This document shows, one piece after another, positions 52,404-61,797 of a stretch of DNA of 64,000 nt (its first letter is position 1; each line of letters begins with the position of its first letter). The stretch comes from Acidobacteriota bacterium (GTDB taxonomy: Bacteria > Acidobacteriota > Terriglobia > Acidiferrales > UBA7541). The position numbers and the translations under genes are program-made. The stretch covers positions 28,200 to 92,199 of the forward strand of contig QHYU01000141.1 of NCBI GenBank assembly GCA_003224235.1, written 5' to 3'. The notes beneath the pieces were generated by a model, which was not told the origin of the DNA, made no database searches, and worked only from the letters and a program-made list of their open reading frames with translations.

Positions 52404-53255
52404 CTAAGAGCTTCGAAAATGGAGAGGGTCTCTGAGGTTTTGCAATTCCCGGTAGTAGTACAGTGCATTCGGCCGTTTTCCCTTGAACTTCAGCTTCTTT
52501 AGAAACTCGATCTCCTCCTCGGTGACGCCACGGCTCAGGGAAACATCCCCAAGGAATTCTTTGAACCCCGGCTCTTCCTCGAAGTGGTCGGGTTCCCTTT
52601 CAACAAACTCAAATCTCCTGGGGTGCCCCGGAGCCAAGCCGCGGTTCAGAACAACTTGCACTCCAAACGTGGCGAGGTCGATGTCCCAGGATTCAATCAG
52701 CGGATACAAAAAAGCGGCACAGTTCTCAACCGACAAATTGAAGATATCGGTGTCTAGGAACTCGAGAATGATGACTCGCATCTCTTCATAGCTTCGGTCG
52801 CTCAGCCCCGCCACCAGGTGGAGCCAGTTTTCATTTTTCAATTCTTCTTTGGCGACCCTCTTGCCCACGTCCAAAAGCTTTTGAGTGACCAGGCGTTCGA
52901 GTTCGCCGAACGGCTGCTTCTCAAAAATCGCGCGTATCTGTTTTTCTTTCCCGGGCGCGCATTTGCGGAGAATCAACTCTCGAACTTCTTTAAACAACGG
53001 CGCGGGCGCGTCTTCTAGTTTTCTCTTCAATTCTTCCTTGCGCTGGCCGCCAGCCAATTGCGAAAGCTGACCGCTTGGGAGCCTCAAAAAGCCTTCCATC
53101 TTGGCATAAATATCTGTGCGGTCCGGCGCGGGCGGCGCTTTTTTTCGCGTCAGCAACTGGGAAATATAGGACTCCGTAACTTCGGCGGCGGCCGCTAGAT
53201 CTCTCTGCTCAAAACCCAACTCTTCCAGCCTCCGCTTGATGACTGATGCCCACAT
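52404..53255 (-). CDS. XRE-family HTH regulator with large C-terminal domain
   Basis: The 283-aa protein has an N-terminal Cro/CI-type HTH (VIKRRLEELGFEQRDLAAAA, EVTESYISQLLTRK). A long alpha-helical region follows, with a Lys/Glu-rich middle and a C-terminal part of unknown fold (FLYPLIESWDIDLATFGVQV). GAGGA lies 4-5 bases before the ATG. A perfect TATAAT and an overlapping 6-3-6 palindrome lie immediately upstream, suggesting autoregulation. It converges with the subtilase operon. Targets are unknown. Confidence 0.8.
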   Translation of the reverse strand: MWASVIKRRLEELGFEQRDLAAAAEVTESYISQLLTRKKAPPAPDRTDIYAKMEGFLRLPSGQLSQLAGGQRKEELKRKLEDAPAPLFKEVRELILRKCAPGKEKQIRAIFEKQPFGELERLVTQKLLDVGKRVAKEELKNENWLHLVAGLSDRSYEEMRVIILEFLDTDIFNLSVENCAAFLYPLIESWDIDLATFGVQVVLNRGLAPGHPRRFEFVEREPDHFEEEPGFKEFLGDVSLSRGVTEEEIEFLKKLKFKGKRPNALYYYRELQNLRDPLHFRSS

Positions 53256-53278
53256 GCTTCCTCGCCTTTCTTTCCTTT

Positions 53279-53303
53279 ATTATAGGAGGTTCAACTTTTG
53301 AAC
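53279..53303 (-). promoter_or_regulatory. Promoter (-10 TATAAT) with overlapping operator palindrome for the XRE gene
   Basis: On the - strand TATAAT is at 53284-53279, 24 bp before the start codon at 53255. Just upstream, GTTCAA-AAG-TTGAAC (53303-53289) is a perfect 6-3-6 inverted repeat lying where the -35/-10 spacer would be. A bound dimer would block the polymerase, consistent with autorepression by the XRE protein. Confidence 0.65.
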
Positions 53304-53531
53304 AACGGGTATCCGCACCAGCGACGGCGTATCCGCAAAGTGGGCGACCTCGAAGCCACAGTAGGGGCCAGGTAACATCCGGAAGGCTGGGGGTGTCGCC
53401 AACCACGCATTCCCGGTCCGTCTTCTTCGGCGGCGCCAAAAGTCTACATGCCCTGGGACTAGTTAAATTATATGTCCTGGCGAGGGCTTCCTCAAAATCA
53501 AAAGAAGGAGAGCACCCTCATGAACGCGAAG

Positions 53532-56135
53532 TCAGAGTCGTTCGAGCAGGGCGTTGCGGAGCGTCTGCTGCTGGCCGGCGTCGAGTTTGGAGCCGCGGGC
53601 GGTGAGGTAGAACACGTCGATGACCTTCTGGCCTTCAGTGTCGATGAGCGCGACCCCGATATCGCACCCCAGCTCGGCCATCGCCGTGCTCACCTGATAG
53701 AGCAGACCCGGCCGGTCCTGAGTGATCAGCTCAACCAGAGTGCTGTGCGAGGAGCTGGAGTTCTCGAAACGGATTTGCGTAGGCACTTGCACCTTGGCGC
53801 CTGAAAGCGTCGGGGGACGCAAGCGCCCCTGTAGCAAGTCCTCGAAGCTGGCCTGCCTTGACAGAACGTCTCCGAGACTTTTCTCGAACCGCGCTACCTC
53901 CGAGGGATTCAGTTCGAAAGTCCGGAACGGATCCACGAACCGAAATGTGTCGAGCACGATTCCGGCGGCGTTGGCAAAGGCCTCGGCCTTCAGAATGTTC
54001 ATCCCCCACGCCGTGAGCACACCGGTGAGCGAGGCGAACAGAAACGGCCGGTCGGCTGTGAGCACGGTCAGCTCGTAATCGTGCGGGCGAGACTGCAACC
54101 TCCAATGGGCGGGCGTCTCAGCCAGGCGCCGAGCCATCTGGTAGTGCGCGGCAATCTCCTCCGGCAATCGCGTCGCGACGTAGCGCTTCGGAAAGCCTTC
54201 GAGAAACGCGCCGAGCTGCTGCGCCGCCGCGCGGTCGGGGACGAACGCGCGGATGCGCTCGAGCTGCGAGGTCCCGCTCCCGGCCGCGTAAAAGCGCTCG
54301 TCGTCGAAGTTGCGGGTCAGGACATTGGAGGCGGCGACGTAGAGTTGCCACAGCATCTCCGCCTTCCAGGGCGTCAGGGCTTCGGGGTTGACCGCGCGGA
54401 TGTCCGCGTAGGTAAACAGGCACAGCATTTTCAGCCGCTCGGAAGTGCCAACCACTTCGGCGAACTGGCGGACCGTATCCGGGTCGAAGATATCCCGCCG
54501 AAGAACGGTTGCGGACATCGCCAGATGATTGCCAATGAGAAAGCGAACCGCTTCGCAATCCGCTCGCTCCAGTGCCAGTCGGTCGAGAACGGCTTCGATG
54601 GCATGCAGGCTTCCCTGGACGTGGTTCTCGATGGGCATGCCCTTGCCCACGTCATGAAACATCAGCGACAGCAAGAGCAGTTCGGGCTGCTCGAGTTCGG
54701 CGAAGATTTCGCCAAACCGGCGCTCCCAGTTGTTCTGCGGACGGCGCAGGCGGTGCAGGTTTTCGATGGTCAGCAGCGAATGTTCGTCCACCGTGTAACG
54801 GTGGTAGAAGTCGCGAATCACCAGCGAGTCGATGGCCCCGAACTCCGGGAACAGCGCCACGAGCGCACCTAACCGATGCATAGCCCGCAACGCCGTGGCC
54901 GCCTGCGGCGCGATCAGGATTTCCCGCAAGCTGACCCATAGGCCGCGCGGTTGCCCCGCAGGGCTCTGTAGGCAGTGCAGATTCTCCGTCACTACGCGCT
55001 CCGCTTCTCCGCTCAGGGCCAGCCCATGGCGGGCCTGGAACGCAAACAGACCGAGCAGCGCCACGGGGTCCCGCAGCGCCGCAGACTGCCGCAAAAGAAT
55101 CCGGCCGCGCAGTACAGTGAAGTCCACGTTGGAGAGGCGCGATCGCCAGTCCTGAAATACGTCGTAGAGAGAAGGCCGCGCCGCGGAAACCTCCTCGAGG
55201 AGTTGCATGCTCAGGCGGTGAATGGAGCGCGCGTGACGGAAGTAAGCGCGCATCCACTGCTCCGGGGGCAACGCTTCGCCCGGCCGGTGACCTACTCCCT
55301 CCAAGGCTGCCTCGGCCTGCAATTCATAGGTTAATTGGTTGGCATCGCGTCCCTGGCGATAATGCAGGAAGCAGCGCGCTGCGCAGAGAAACTCAAACGC
55401 GCGCCCGCATTCCTCGCCCAGCGGCGAGGGCCACAGACCTTCCGGGGTCACCCAGCGGCGATTTCTCTCGAGCTCCGTAATCAGAGCGAGCCACCCGGCC
55501 AAATGGTAATCCCGCAGGCCGCCGGGGGCTTCCTTGAGGTTGGGCTCGAGATGAAAAATGGTTTGCCCGTGCTTGTCATGCCTGCGACGCGTGAGCTCGA
55601 CGAGGTGGCGCACCAGCTCCTGGCGTTCCCGCGCGACCATCTGCGGAATCACCTCCAAGCGCAAGCGGGCAAACAGCCGCGCGTCGCCGGCCAAGTATCG
55701 GCAATTGAGAAGCGAAACGGAGAACTCCGGATTGTCGCGGTTCAGCGCGTCGCACTCCTCCAGCGTGCGCGGTGCCGAGCTGGCCCGCAGCCCGAGATCC
55801 CACAGCAACCGCGAGATCTCGGCCACCACTTGCCGATGGGACACCTCCAGAGAATGGTCGGCCGACAGGAAGAGAATGTCCACGTCGGAATGAGGAAACA
55901 GCGCGCGACGCCCATAGCCGCCCAGGGCGGCAAGGCAGAAGCCCCCGGTTGTCCCGGGGCCCGCGGACAAGCAGTCTCGGTAGAGTCTTGCCACCACGGT
56001 GTCAGCCAGCGCAGAGCGCTCGAGCGCGGCAGCTTGGCCGTTGCGCGTGGTCTCAAACGCTTGGCGAATCCTCGAGGTCTCCGACTGATAGAACTCCCGC
56101 AAGGAAATTTCAGGGGGAGAAACGAACATGCTCAT
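53532..56135 (-). CDS. glnD: Bifunctional [protein-PII] uridylyltransferase / uridylyl-removing enzyme
   Basis: The 867-aa protein has the GlnD order: nucleotidyltransferase domain with [20 protein letters not shown] (about residues 72-91), GlnE-like linker, HD domain ([19 protein letters not shown], about 490-510) and two C-terminal ACT domains ([40 protein letters not shown]) for glutamine sensing. It uridylylates PII on Tyr51 when glutamine is scarce and removes UMP when it is plentiful. It follows glnB by 109 bp in the amt operon. ATGs at 56135 and 56129 are both possible. Confidence 0.93.
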   Translation of the reverse strand: MSMFVSPPEISLREFYQSETSRIRQAFETTRNGQAAALERSALADTVVARLYRDCLSAGPGTTGGFCLAALGGYGRRALFPHSDVDILFLSADHSLEVSHRQVVAEISRLLWDLGLRASSAPRTLEECDALNRDNPEFSVSLLNCRYLAGDARLFARLRLEVIPQMVARERQELVRHLVELTRRRHDKHGQTIFHLEPNLKEAPGGLRDYHLAGWLALITELERNRRWVTPEGLWPSPLGEECGRAFEFLCAARCFLHYRQGRDANQLTYELQAEAALEGVGHRPGEALPPEQWMRAYFRHARSIHRLSMQLLEEVSAARPSLYDVFQDWRSRLSNVDFTVLRGRILLRQSAALRDPVALLGLFAFQARHGLALSGEAERVVTENLHCLQSPAGQPRGLWVSLREILIAPQAATALRAMHRLGALVALFPEFGAIDSLVIRDFYHRYTVDEHSLLTIENLHRLRRPQNNWERRFGEIFAELEQPELLLLSLMFHDVGKGMPIENHVQGSLHAIEAVLDRLALERADCEAVRFLIGNHLAMSATVLRRDIFDPDTVRQFAEVVGTSERLKMLCLFTYADIRAVNPEALTPWKAEMLWQLYVAASNVLTRNFDDERFYAAGSGTSQLERIRAFVPDRAAAQQLGAFLEGFPKRYVATRLPEEIAAHYQMARRLAETPAHWRLQSRPHDYELTVLTADRPFLFASLTGVLTAWGMNILKAEAFANAAGIVLDTFRFVDPFRTFELNPSEVARFEKSLGDVLSRQASFEDLLQGRLRPPTLSGAKVQVPTQIRFENSSSSHSTLVELITQDRPGLLYQVSTAMAELGCDIGVALIDTEGQKVIDVFYLTARGSKLDAGQQQTLRNALLERL

Positions 56136-56244
56136 AGCCTACTTCAAAGCGCGCAGACACTGGAATTGCCAATGTGGGAAGAGTGCCGAGAAATGTTAAA
56201 GGCATGTGGTGCGGCAGCGTGATGCAATGGCGCCTCCGGGCAAC

Positions 56245-56583
56245 CTACAAAGCGTTCTCCCCACGCTCCTCGTTGCGAATGCGGATGGCGTCGTCGACCG
56301 AGGACAGGAAAACCTTCCCATCACCGATTTTACCGGTTTTGGCAGCCTTCAGGATGGCGTGCACGGCAGCGTCCACCAGATGGTCGGGCAAGACCATTTC
56401 GAGTTTGATCTTGGGCAGCAGGTCTACCGTATACTCGCGCCCGCGATAGACCTCGGTGTGCCCCTTCTGCCGGCCGTGGCCGCGCACATCGCTAACCGTC
56501 ATACCTTCCACGCCGATCTCAAGCAGAGCTTCCTTCACCTGCTCGAAACGTGAAGGCTGGATGATTGCTTCAACTTTCTTCAT
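56245..56583 (-). CDS. glnB: Nitrogen regulatory protein P-II
   Basis: The 112-aa protein is a full-length PII trimer subunit. The T-loop is GHTEVYRGREYTVDLLPK with the uridylylation site Tyr51, and the ATP/2-oxoglutarate segment is KTGKIGDGKVF. It starts 37 bp after the amt stop, as in typical amtB-glnK pairs, so it may equally be called GlnK. It should bind the ammonium channel when not uridylylated and block transport. Its modifying enzyme, glnD, is the next gene. Confidence 0.93.
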   Translation of the reverse strand: MKKVEAIIQPSRFEQVKEALLEIGVEGMTVSDVRGHGRQKGHTEVYRGREYTVDLLPKIKLEMVLPDHLVDAAVHAILKAAKTGKIGDGKVFLSSVDDAIRIRNEERGENAL

Positions 56584-56620
56584 CGGACGCTATCTCCCGG
56601 CACAGGCAAAAGGTAAGGCA

Positions 56621-58129
56621 TCAGACCTCCAGGTTGTACCCTTCTTCGCCATGCTGCGACACATCTAGGCCCTCGATCTCCTGTTCCTCGGTGACGCGCA
56701 ACCCGACCAGCAGATCCACCACCTTCAGGATGACCAATGTGGCCACCATCGCCAGAATCCAGGCCACGGCCACGCCGACGAACTGGTTCCAGACTTGGCC
56801 TGCGTTGCCGTCCAGCAGCCCCACCGCTGTCGCATTGCCCAGGCTGTCTTTGAATATGGGATTGATTGCCTTGGTGGCAAAAATGCCGGTCAGGATGGCG
56901 CCGATCGTTCCGCCGGCGCCATGCACGCCGAAGGCGTCGAGCGAGTCGTCGTAACCGAACCGGGCTTTCACCTGGGCCACCATGCAGTAGCAGAGAACTC
57001 CCGCGACCAGTCCAATCAGCAAGGCCGACATCGGCCCCACGAACCCCGACGCCGGAGTGATGGCTACAAGTCCCGCCACTGCTCCGGAGATGGCACCCAA
57101 GACGCTCGCCTTGCCATTACGGAACCATTCAGCCAAGCTCCAGCCAATTGCTGCCGAAGCGGCGCTGAAATGCGTGGCCACAAACGCGCTGGTCGCAAGG
57201 CTCCCGGCGGTCAGAGCGCTTCCGGCGTTGAACCCGAACCAGCCCACCCAGAGCAGACACGCGCCAATGAAGCTCAGTACCACGCTATGCGGCGGCATGG
57301 GCTTCTCGGGGTACCCCAGGCGCTTGCCCAGATAAAGCGCGCATACCAGCGCTGAAACACCTGAGGTGATGTGCACCACCGTGCCGCCGGCGAAATCGAG
57401 CGTAGGAACTTTGCCGCCCAGGGACGCATTGAGCAGGCCTCCCTTGCCCCACACCATGTGCGCCATCGGCGCGTACACCACGAGGGACCAGAACGTCATG
57501 AATAAAACCATGGCGCTGAACTTCATTCGTTCGGCAAACGCGCCTGAAATCAGCGCCGGCGTGATGATGGCAAACATCAACTGAAACACCATGAAGGTCT
57601 GCTGTGGGATGGTGGCCGCGTAGTCGGCGTCCGGCATCGGCCCGACGCCGCGCAGGCCAAAATACCCCAGCCCGCCAATGAACGAATTCCCGGAATGAAA
57701 GCTGAGACTGTAGCCCACCACCGCCCACAACACGGTGATCAACGCCATCAGCGCGAAGCTCTGCATCATGGTGGCCAGGACATTCTTCTTGCGCACCAGG
57801 CCGCCATAGAACAGCGCCAGCCCCGGGCCGGTCATCATCAGCACCAGCGCGGAGCTGACCAGCATCCAGCCGTTGTCGCCCGAGCTGCGCGCCTCGGCGA
57901 TGTCCTGCTCGAGCTTGGCAACTCGGCTCTCGGTTGAAGAGGAAGAAACAGCCGCGGGCGAAGAAGCGGAAGCGCCCTGTGTTGCCCCGGATTGCGCCCA
58001 GAGGGGAGCCGCGACTGCCCACAGAAAGCCCCAGGCCAGGAGAGTGAACCCCAAAGGCAACCAGTGTGCGCTGTTGCGACAACCCTTCGCCCGGCGCCGG
58101 CCTCGCAACACGTCGGTCGATTTCCGCAT
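56621..58129 (-). CDS. amt: Ammonium transporter
   Basis: This is an Amt/Rh family channel of about 502 aa with eleven membrane helices. Family motifs are PGLALFYGGLVRKKNVL, WSLVVYAPMAHMVWGKGG, FAGGTVVHITSGVSALV, GFNAGSALTAG and the C-terminal DALDAFGVHGAGGT variant (DSLDAFGVHGAGGTIGAIL), which holds the twin-His region. The N-terminus carries a long signal-like extension (HWLPLGFTLLAWGFLWAV) with an Ala/Ser-rich linker and a short coiled coil. The start is uncertain: ATGs at 58129 and 58153 lack clear ribosome sites; 58129 is used. It heads the amt-glnB-glnD operon. Confidence 0.9.
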   Translation of the reverse strand: MRKSTDVLRGRRRAKGCRNSAHWLPLGFTLLAWGFLWAVAAPLWAQSGATQGASASSPAAVSSSSTESRVAKLEQDIAEARSSGDNGWMLVSSALVLMMTGPGLALFYGGLVRKKNVLATMMQSFALMALITVLWAVVGYSLSFHSGNSFIGGLGYFGLRGVGPMPDADYAATIPQQTFMVFQLMFAIITPALISGAFAERMKFSAMVLFMTFWSLVVYAPMAHMVWGKGGLLNASLGGKVPTLDFAGGTVVHITSGVSALVCALYLGKRLGYPEKPMPPHSVVLSFIGACLLWVGWFGFNAGSALTAGSLATSAFVATHFSAASAAIGWSLAEWFRNGKASVLGAISGAVAGLVAITPASGFVGPMSALLIGLVAGVLCYCMVAQVKARFGYDDSLDAFGVHGAGGTIGAILTGIFATKAINPIFKDSLGNATAVGLLDGNAGQVWNQFVGVAVAWILAMVATLVILKVVDLLVGLRVTEEQEIEGLDVSQHGEEGYNLEV

Positions 58130-58708
58130 GAACAGACACATGAACAGGCGCATAAAAGAATCGCAGAGTATAGCGAAAACCCGTTTGGTGTGCCAGCCCA
58201 AACGGCTGCGCGAACTTCTTGTTCACACGCGGCAGTCCCACGCGGAGACTCTGGTTCCCGATTGCTCGCGGAACGAGCGCACCTGCGACCGATGGTCACC
58301 CTACTGGGTTTCAGACCCAGTCGGAGCGCCTTTTTCGGACGTCTCCACGGCGGCCGGACAATGACGAATGTGATCCAGGAACGTCCGAAATCCGTGGTTC
58401 TGTAAACCCGGGCAAATCTCTGATAGAAGATTCGGTAATGAGCCAATGGCAGCGCTAACCGTGGAACTCGCTGCTAAAAGGGAGAAGGCGGAGACAACCC
58501 GCGTCGAGCGGAACAAAAGCGACTGCTGGCCAGCTATGGTCCGTGTTGCCGCCGCGTTGCCGTCAGCCCAGCCGGCGCTTTTCTGCGAAATCAGGCGGAG
58601 CCATGTCGAGAAAATGATTGTACACGGTGCAATGACCACCGCCTTATTTCACTTAATCGGTGAACGCTTTCGACGGTTGGTGAGACAGCTCAAGAAGAAG
58701 GGGCTTAG
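58130..58708. other. Region between divergent amt and TPR-CHAT genes
   Basis: Nearly 580 bp without a supported gene. It holds a small hairpin CTGGG-TTTCAGA-CCCAG (58304-58320). A frame at 58446-58712 overlaps the TPR-CHAT start as TTGA but has no ribosome site or family. No sigma-54 promoter with proper -24/-12 spacing is visible before amt. Confidence 0.4.
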
Positions 58709-61582
58709 TTGAAACCAAAGCAAGCGAAACCGCCTTGGAATGAACGGCTTCTTTTCGAGCTTGGTGGCCTGCCTGACGCAGCGAGCCGGGAGAAGTATCT
58801 GACCCGCCACCCTGCACTCCTGAAAGCAGACGTGATCACGCAACTCACCGAGATGGTTCGCGAGCGAGTCAGAGTAGATACCCAGCAAGCACTTGGCCTG
58901 GCCGAAGCGGCCATGGCCATTGCCCAAAGAATCGGCGACCGTGGATCACTGGCCCACAGCTTTCGCGCCAAGGCTAATGCACTCTACGCCTCGGGCCAAA
59001 ATCAATCCGCGGCCGAGCTGCACGAACGGGCCTGCGGCCTGTTCCAAGCCGTGGGAAACATGGCTGAGGTCGGGCGCACCTTGAGCACCTCCATGCAGCC
59101 GCTGATTCTGTTAGGCGAGTACGACCGCGCCTTGGCAGCTGCCGAACAGGCCAGGCAAATCTTCGCGCAGCAAGGAGAGGTGAGGCGGCTGGCACGTTTG
59201 GAAATCAATCGCGGAAATGTTTTTCACCGCCAAGACCGGTTTCCGGAGGCGCTGGATTGTTATGAGCGCGCCTTACAGGAGCTATCGCCAGATCAGGATG
59301 CGGAAGGTATTGCCGTGGCCCTGAGCAACATGGCGGTTTGTTTGATGAGCTTAAATGATTTTCCTCGGGCGCTGGTCACGCACCAGCGTGCGCGCGCTAT
59401 CTGCGAGCAACACGGGATGCCTCTCTTGGTAGCGCAGGCCGATTACAACGTGGCCTATCTCTTCTACCTCCGAGGCGAATATAGCCGGGCAATCGGGATG
59501 TTGCGGGAGGCGCGCGAAGCATGCCAGAAGGTCGGCGACCATTACCACTCGGCGCTCTGCCTTCTTGACCTGTCGGAAATCTACCTGGATTTAAATCTGA
59601 GCGGGGAAGCGGCGGAAGTGGCTCAAGAGGCCTATGCCCGCTTTGGCGAACTCAAGCTGGGTTACGAAGCAGCCAAAGCCCTTACGTACCACGCCATCGC
59701 CCTTAGCAAGCAAGAAAAGGCATTTCGCGCCCTGGAGCTTTTCGGACAGGCCCGAGCCATGTTCGTCCAGGAAAAAAACCTCGTTTGGCCTTGGCTGATT
59801 GATCTTTACCAGGCTCTAGTCTTTTCTGAAGAGGGCCGCTTGTTCGAGGCACGCCGCCTGTGCGTCGGTGCGCTGGAGTTCTTCCGTTCTTCTTCGCTGG
59901 CCAGCAAGACTGTCTTGTGCCATCTGCTGCTAGCTCGTCTGGCCCTTCGAAGTGGCGACACAGAGGGCGCCCGCCGGGATTGTGCTCTCGCCCTGGAACG
60001 ACTCTCTGCGCTCCAAGCGCCTTCATTGAGATACCAAGCTCACTTTCTGATGGGCCAAATCCAGGAGGCGTCAGGAAGCCCCGAGGAAGCCTACGCCAGC
60101 TACCACTCGGCTCGTGAGGCGCTAGAAGGGGTGCTTGGGAGCCAGCGGGGTGAAGAGTTGAAGATCCCTTTTCTGAAAAACAAGTTGGAAGTTTACGAAG
60201 CACTCGTGGGGATCTGTGTGAGCGGCAAAGGCGGACAAGCCTCCGCCGAAGAAGCCTTCGGATACATCGAGCAAGCCAAGATGCGCAGAGTAAGCCAGTT
60301 ATTGTTCCAGGGTATACCAATCCCTCCGAGCGGCGATCTGGGACAGAGTGCCCTAGTCCGGCGCATTCGTGATCTGCGCGAGGAATTGAATTGGTACTAC
60401 CACCGCATTGAGATTGAAGAGCTTGAGCAGAAAAAGCACTCCCTGGGACGTATTGCGCAACTTCAAGAGCAAACGCGAATTCGGGAGCAAGAGTTCCTGC
60501 AGGCGTTGCAGGAGCTGCCCTCGTCGGAATCGGAAGGCGTAGGTCTCCACCCTTCGACCGGTGTCACCGTGGAAGCCCTCCGCGCCGCCCTGGCCCCAGC
60601 CACAGCTCTAGTGGAATACTTTCAGGTTGAGGGCCGCCTTCTTGCCGTCCTAGTCACGAAAGAGACATTGGAGATCGTTCCGCTCACCCTGGTGTCCCGC
60701 GTCAAAGGCTTGCTGGAAATGCTTCGGGCCCAACTCTCGAAGTTTTCCATGGATTCAGGACCTGGGGTTCTTCACAAGCCTCACCTCCAGGCGATCCAAG
60801 CTCACTTGCACGAGCTATATCAGGGGCTGCTTGCGCCGCTGCTCGAGCGTTGGCAGGGGCAGCATCTGATCTTTGCGCCCTACGATGTACTGCACGACGT
60901 GCCCTTCCACTCGCTCTACGATGGCCGGCAATACCTCATTGATTCCTGTACAGTCTCTTACGCTCCGAGCGCCACCCTTTACGCCCACTGCCATGCTAAA
61001 TCGGCCTGCTCGGACGGGGCATCCCTGATTTTGGGCGTCCCTGATGCGCATGTGCCCTTCATTCTGGAAGAAGTGCAATCGGTCGCAGCCGCGCTTCCCC
61101 GGCCGGAGTTGTTTTTGGGAGACGCAGCCAGTCCGGGCGTCCTAAGGGAAAAAGGACGGCGCAGTCGCTTTGTTCATATCGCCGCTCGTGGCGATTTTCA
61201 CCGGGATAATCCTATGTTCTCCGGCATCCGTCTGGGCAGCTCCTCTCTCCCCCTGCGCGATCTCTATCAGATGAATCTGCCGGCGGAGTTGGTGACCCTC
61301 AGCGACTGGGCCCCGAGCTTAAATGCCAGCGGCGCGGGGAACGAATTGCTGGGGCTGGTTCGCGCTCTGCTCTACGCTGGGGCGCAGTCTTTGTTGGTCG
61401 CTCTGTGGGAGGTTCACGACCGCAGTACGGCCGACTTCATGAAAGTGTTCTACACTCGTTTGCTGAACTCTGGAGAAAAGCCCGCAGCGCTTCAGCAAGC
61501 TATGGTGGAGACGCGCGAGCGTTACCCCCATCCCTACCACTGGGCCCCCTTTCTACTGGTGGGAAAGATTTTTCCCTCATAA
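58709..61582 (+). CDS. TPR protein with a catalytically dead CHAT (caspase-like) domain
   Basis: The 957-aa protein starts at TTG with AAGGGG 6 bases upstream. Residues about 40-480 are tetratricopeptide repeats (ARLEINRGNVFHRQDRFPEA, AQADYNVAYLFYLRGEYSRA). A coiled linker follows, then a CHAT domain (about 620-957), recognised from NELLGLVRALLYAGAQSLLV, ALWEVHDRSTADFMKVFYTR and HPYHWAPFLLVG. The CHAT dyad should be His in HxxxHG and Cys in LSxCxTG. Here these read HIAARG (Arg827) and LSDWAPS (Trp867), so it cannot be a cysteine protease. It probably works as a scaffold or sensor. The subtilase gene follows 215 bp downstream. Confidence 0.85.
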   Translation: MKPKQAKPPWNERLLFELGGLPDAASREKYLTRHPALLKADVITQLTEMVRERVRVDTQQALGLAEAAMAIAQRIGDRGSLAHSFRAKANALYASGQNQSAAELHERACGLFQAVGNMAEVGRTLSTSMQPLILLGEYDRALAAAEQARQIFAQQGEVRRLARLEINRGNVFHRQDRFPEALDCYERALQELSPDQDAEGIAVALSNMAVCLMSLNDFPRALVTHQRARAICEQHGMPLLVAQADYNVAYLFYLRGEYSRAIGMLREAREACQKVGDHYHSALCLLDLSEIYLDLNLSGEAAEVAQEAYARFGELKLGYEAAKALTYHAIALSKQEKAFRALELFGQARAMFVQEKNLVWPWLIDLYQALVFSEEGRLFEARRLCVGALEFFRSSSLASKTVLCHLLLARLALRSGDTEGARRDCALALERLSALQAPSLRYQAHFLMGQIQEASGSPEEAYASYHSAREALEGVLGSQRGEELKIPFLKNKLEVYEALVGICVSGKGGQASAEEAFGYIEQAKMRRVSQLLFQGIPIPPSGDLGQSALVRRIRDLREELNWYYHRIEIEELEQKKHSLGRIAQLQEQTRIREQEFLQALQELPSSESEGVGLHPSTGVTVEALRAALAPATALVEYFQVEGRLLAVLVTKETLEIVPLTLVSRVKGLLEMLRAQLSKFSMDSGPGVLHKPHLQAIQAHLHELYQGLLAPLLERWQGQHLIFAPYDVLHDVPFHSLYDGRQYLIDSCTVSYAPSATLYAHCHAKSACSDGASLILGVPDAHVPFILEEVQSVAAALPRPELFLGDAASPGVLREKGRRSRFVHIAARGDFHRDNPMFSGIRLGSSSLPLRDLYQMNLPAELVTLSDWAPSLNASGAGNELLGLVRALLYAGAQSLLVALWEVHDRSTADFMKVFYTRLLNSGEKPAALQQAMVETRERYPHPYHWAPFLLVGKIFPS

Positions 61583-61797
61583 ATCTGTTAGAAGCTTCCT
61601 TCTCGTATCTGTCCACTTTTCATTTCACCGATGGCCCCCAGGCAAACTTGGAGTACTAACGTACTAGTTCGGGGGTGGTAGAAGGGTTGGAGCGAAAGAT
61701 ACACCAGTACCATTGGCGGAGAAAGCGCTCTCAGCCAAAGTGACCCATGCGTATCTCCGCCGAAGACGAGCTGGAGAACACAAGAGGAGAGAGATTC
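61583..61797 (+). other. Gap between TPR-CHAT and second subtilase genes
   Basis: 215 bp with a small inverted repeat AGTAC-TAAC-GTACT at 61652-61665 and no clear terminator, so read-through from the TPR-CHAT gene is possible. The subtilase ribosome site GAGGAGAGA is at its right end. Confidence 0.4.

Noticed and set aside
53309..53337. Direct repeat GTATCCGCA (two copies, about 20 bp apart) upstream of the XRE gene
   Set aside because: Only nine bases and two copies; could be chance, although it is close to the operator.
58304..58320. tRNA-like anticodon arm: CTGGG stem, TTTCAGA loop with TCA at the anticodon position, CCCAG stem (would be tRNA-Sec)
   Set aside because: No T-arm with a GGTTC-type loop and no pairing acceptor stem can be found at the required distances on either strand; it is a plain hairpin upstream of amt.
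58446..58712. 88-aa frame overlapping the TPR-CHAT start by TTGA
   Set aside because: No ribosome site, no family resemblance and mixed composition; the overlap alone is weak support.
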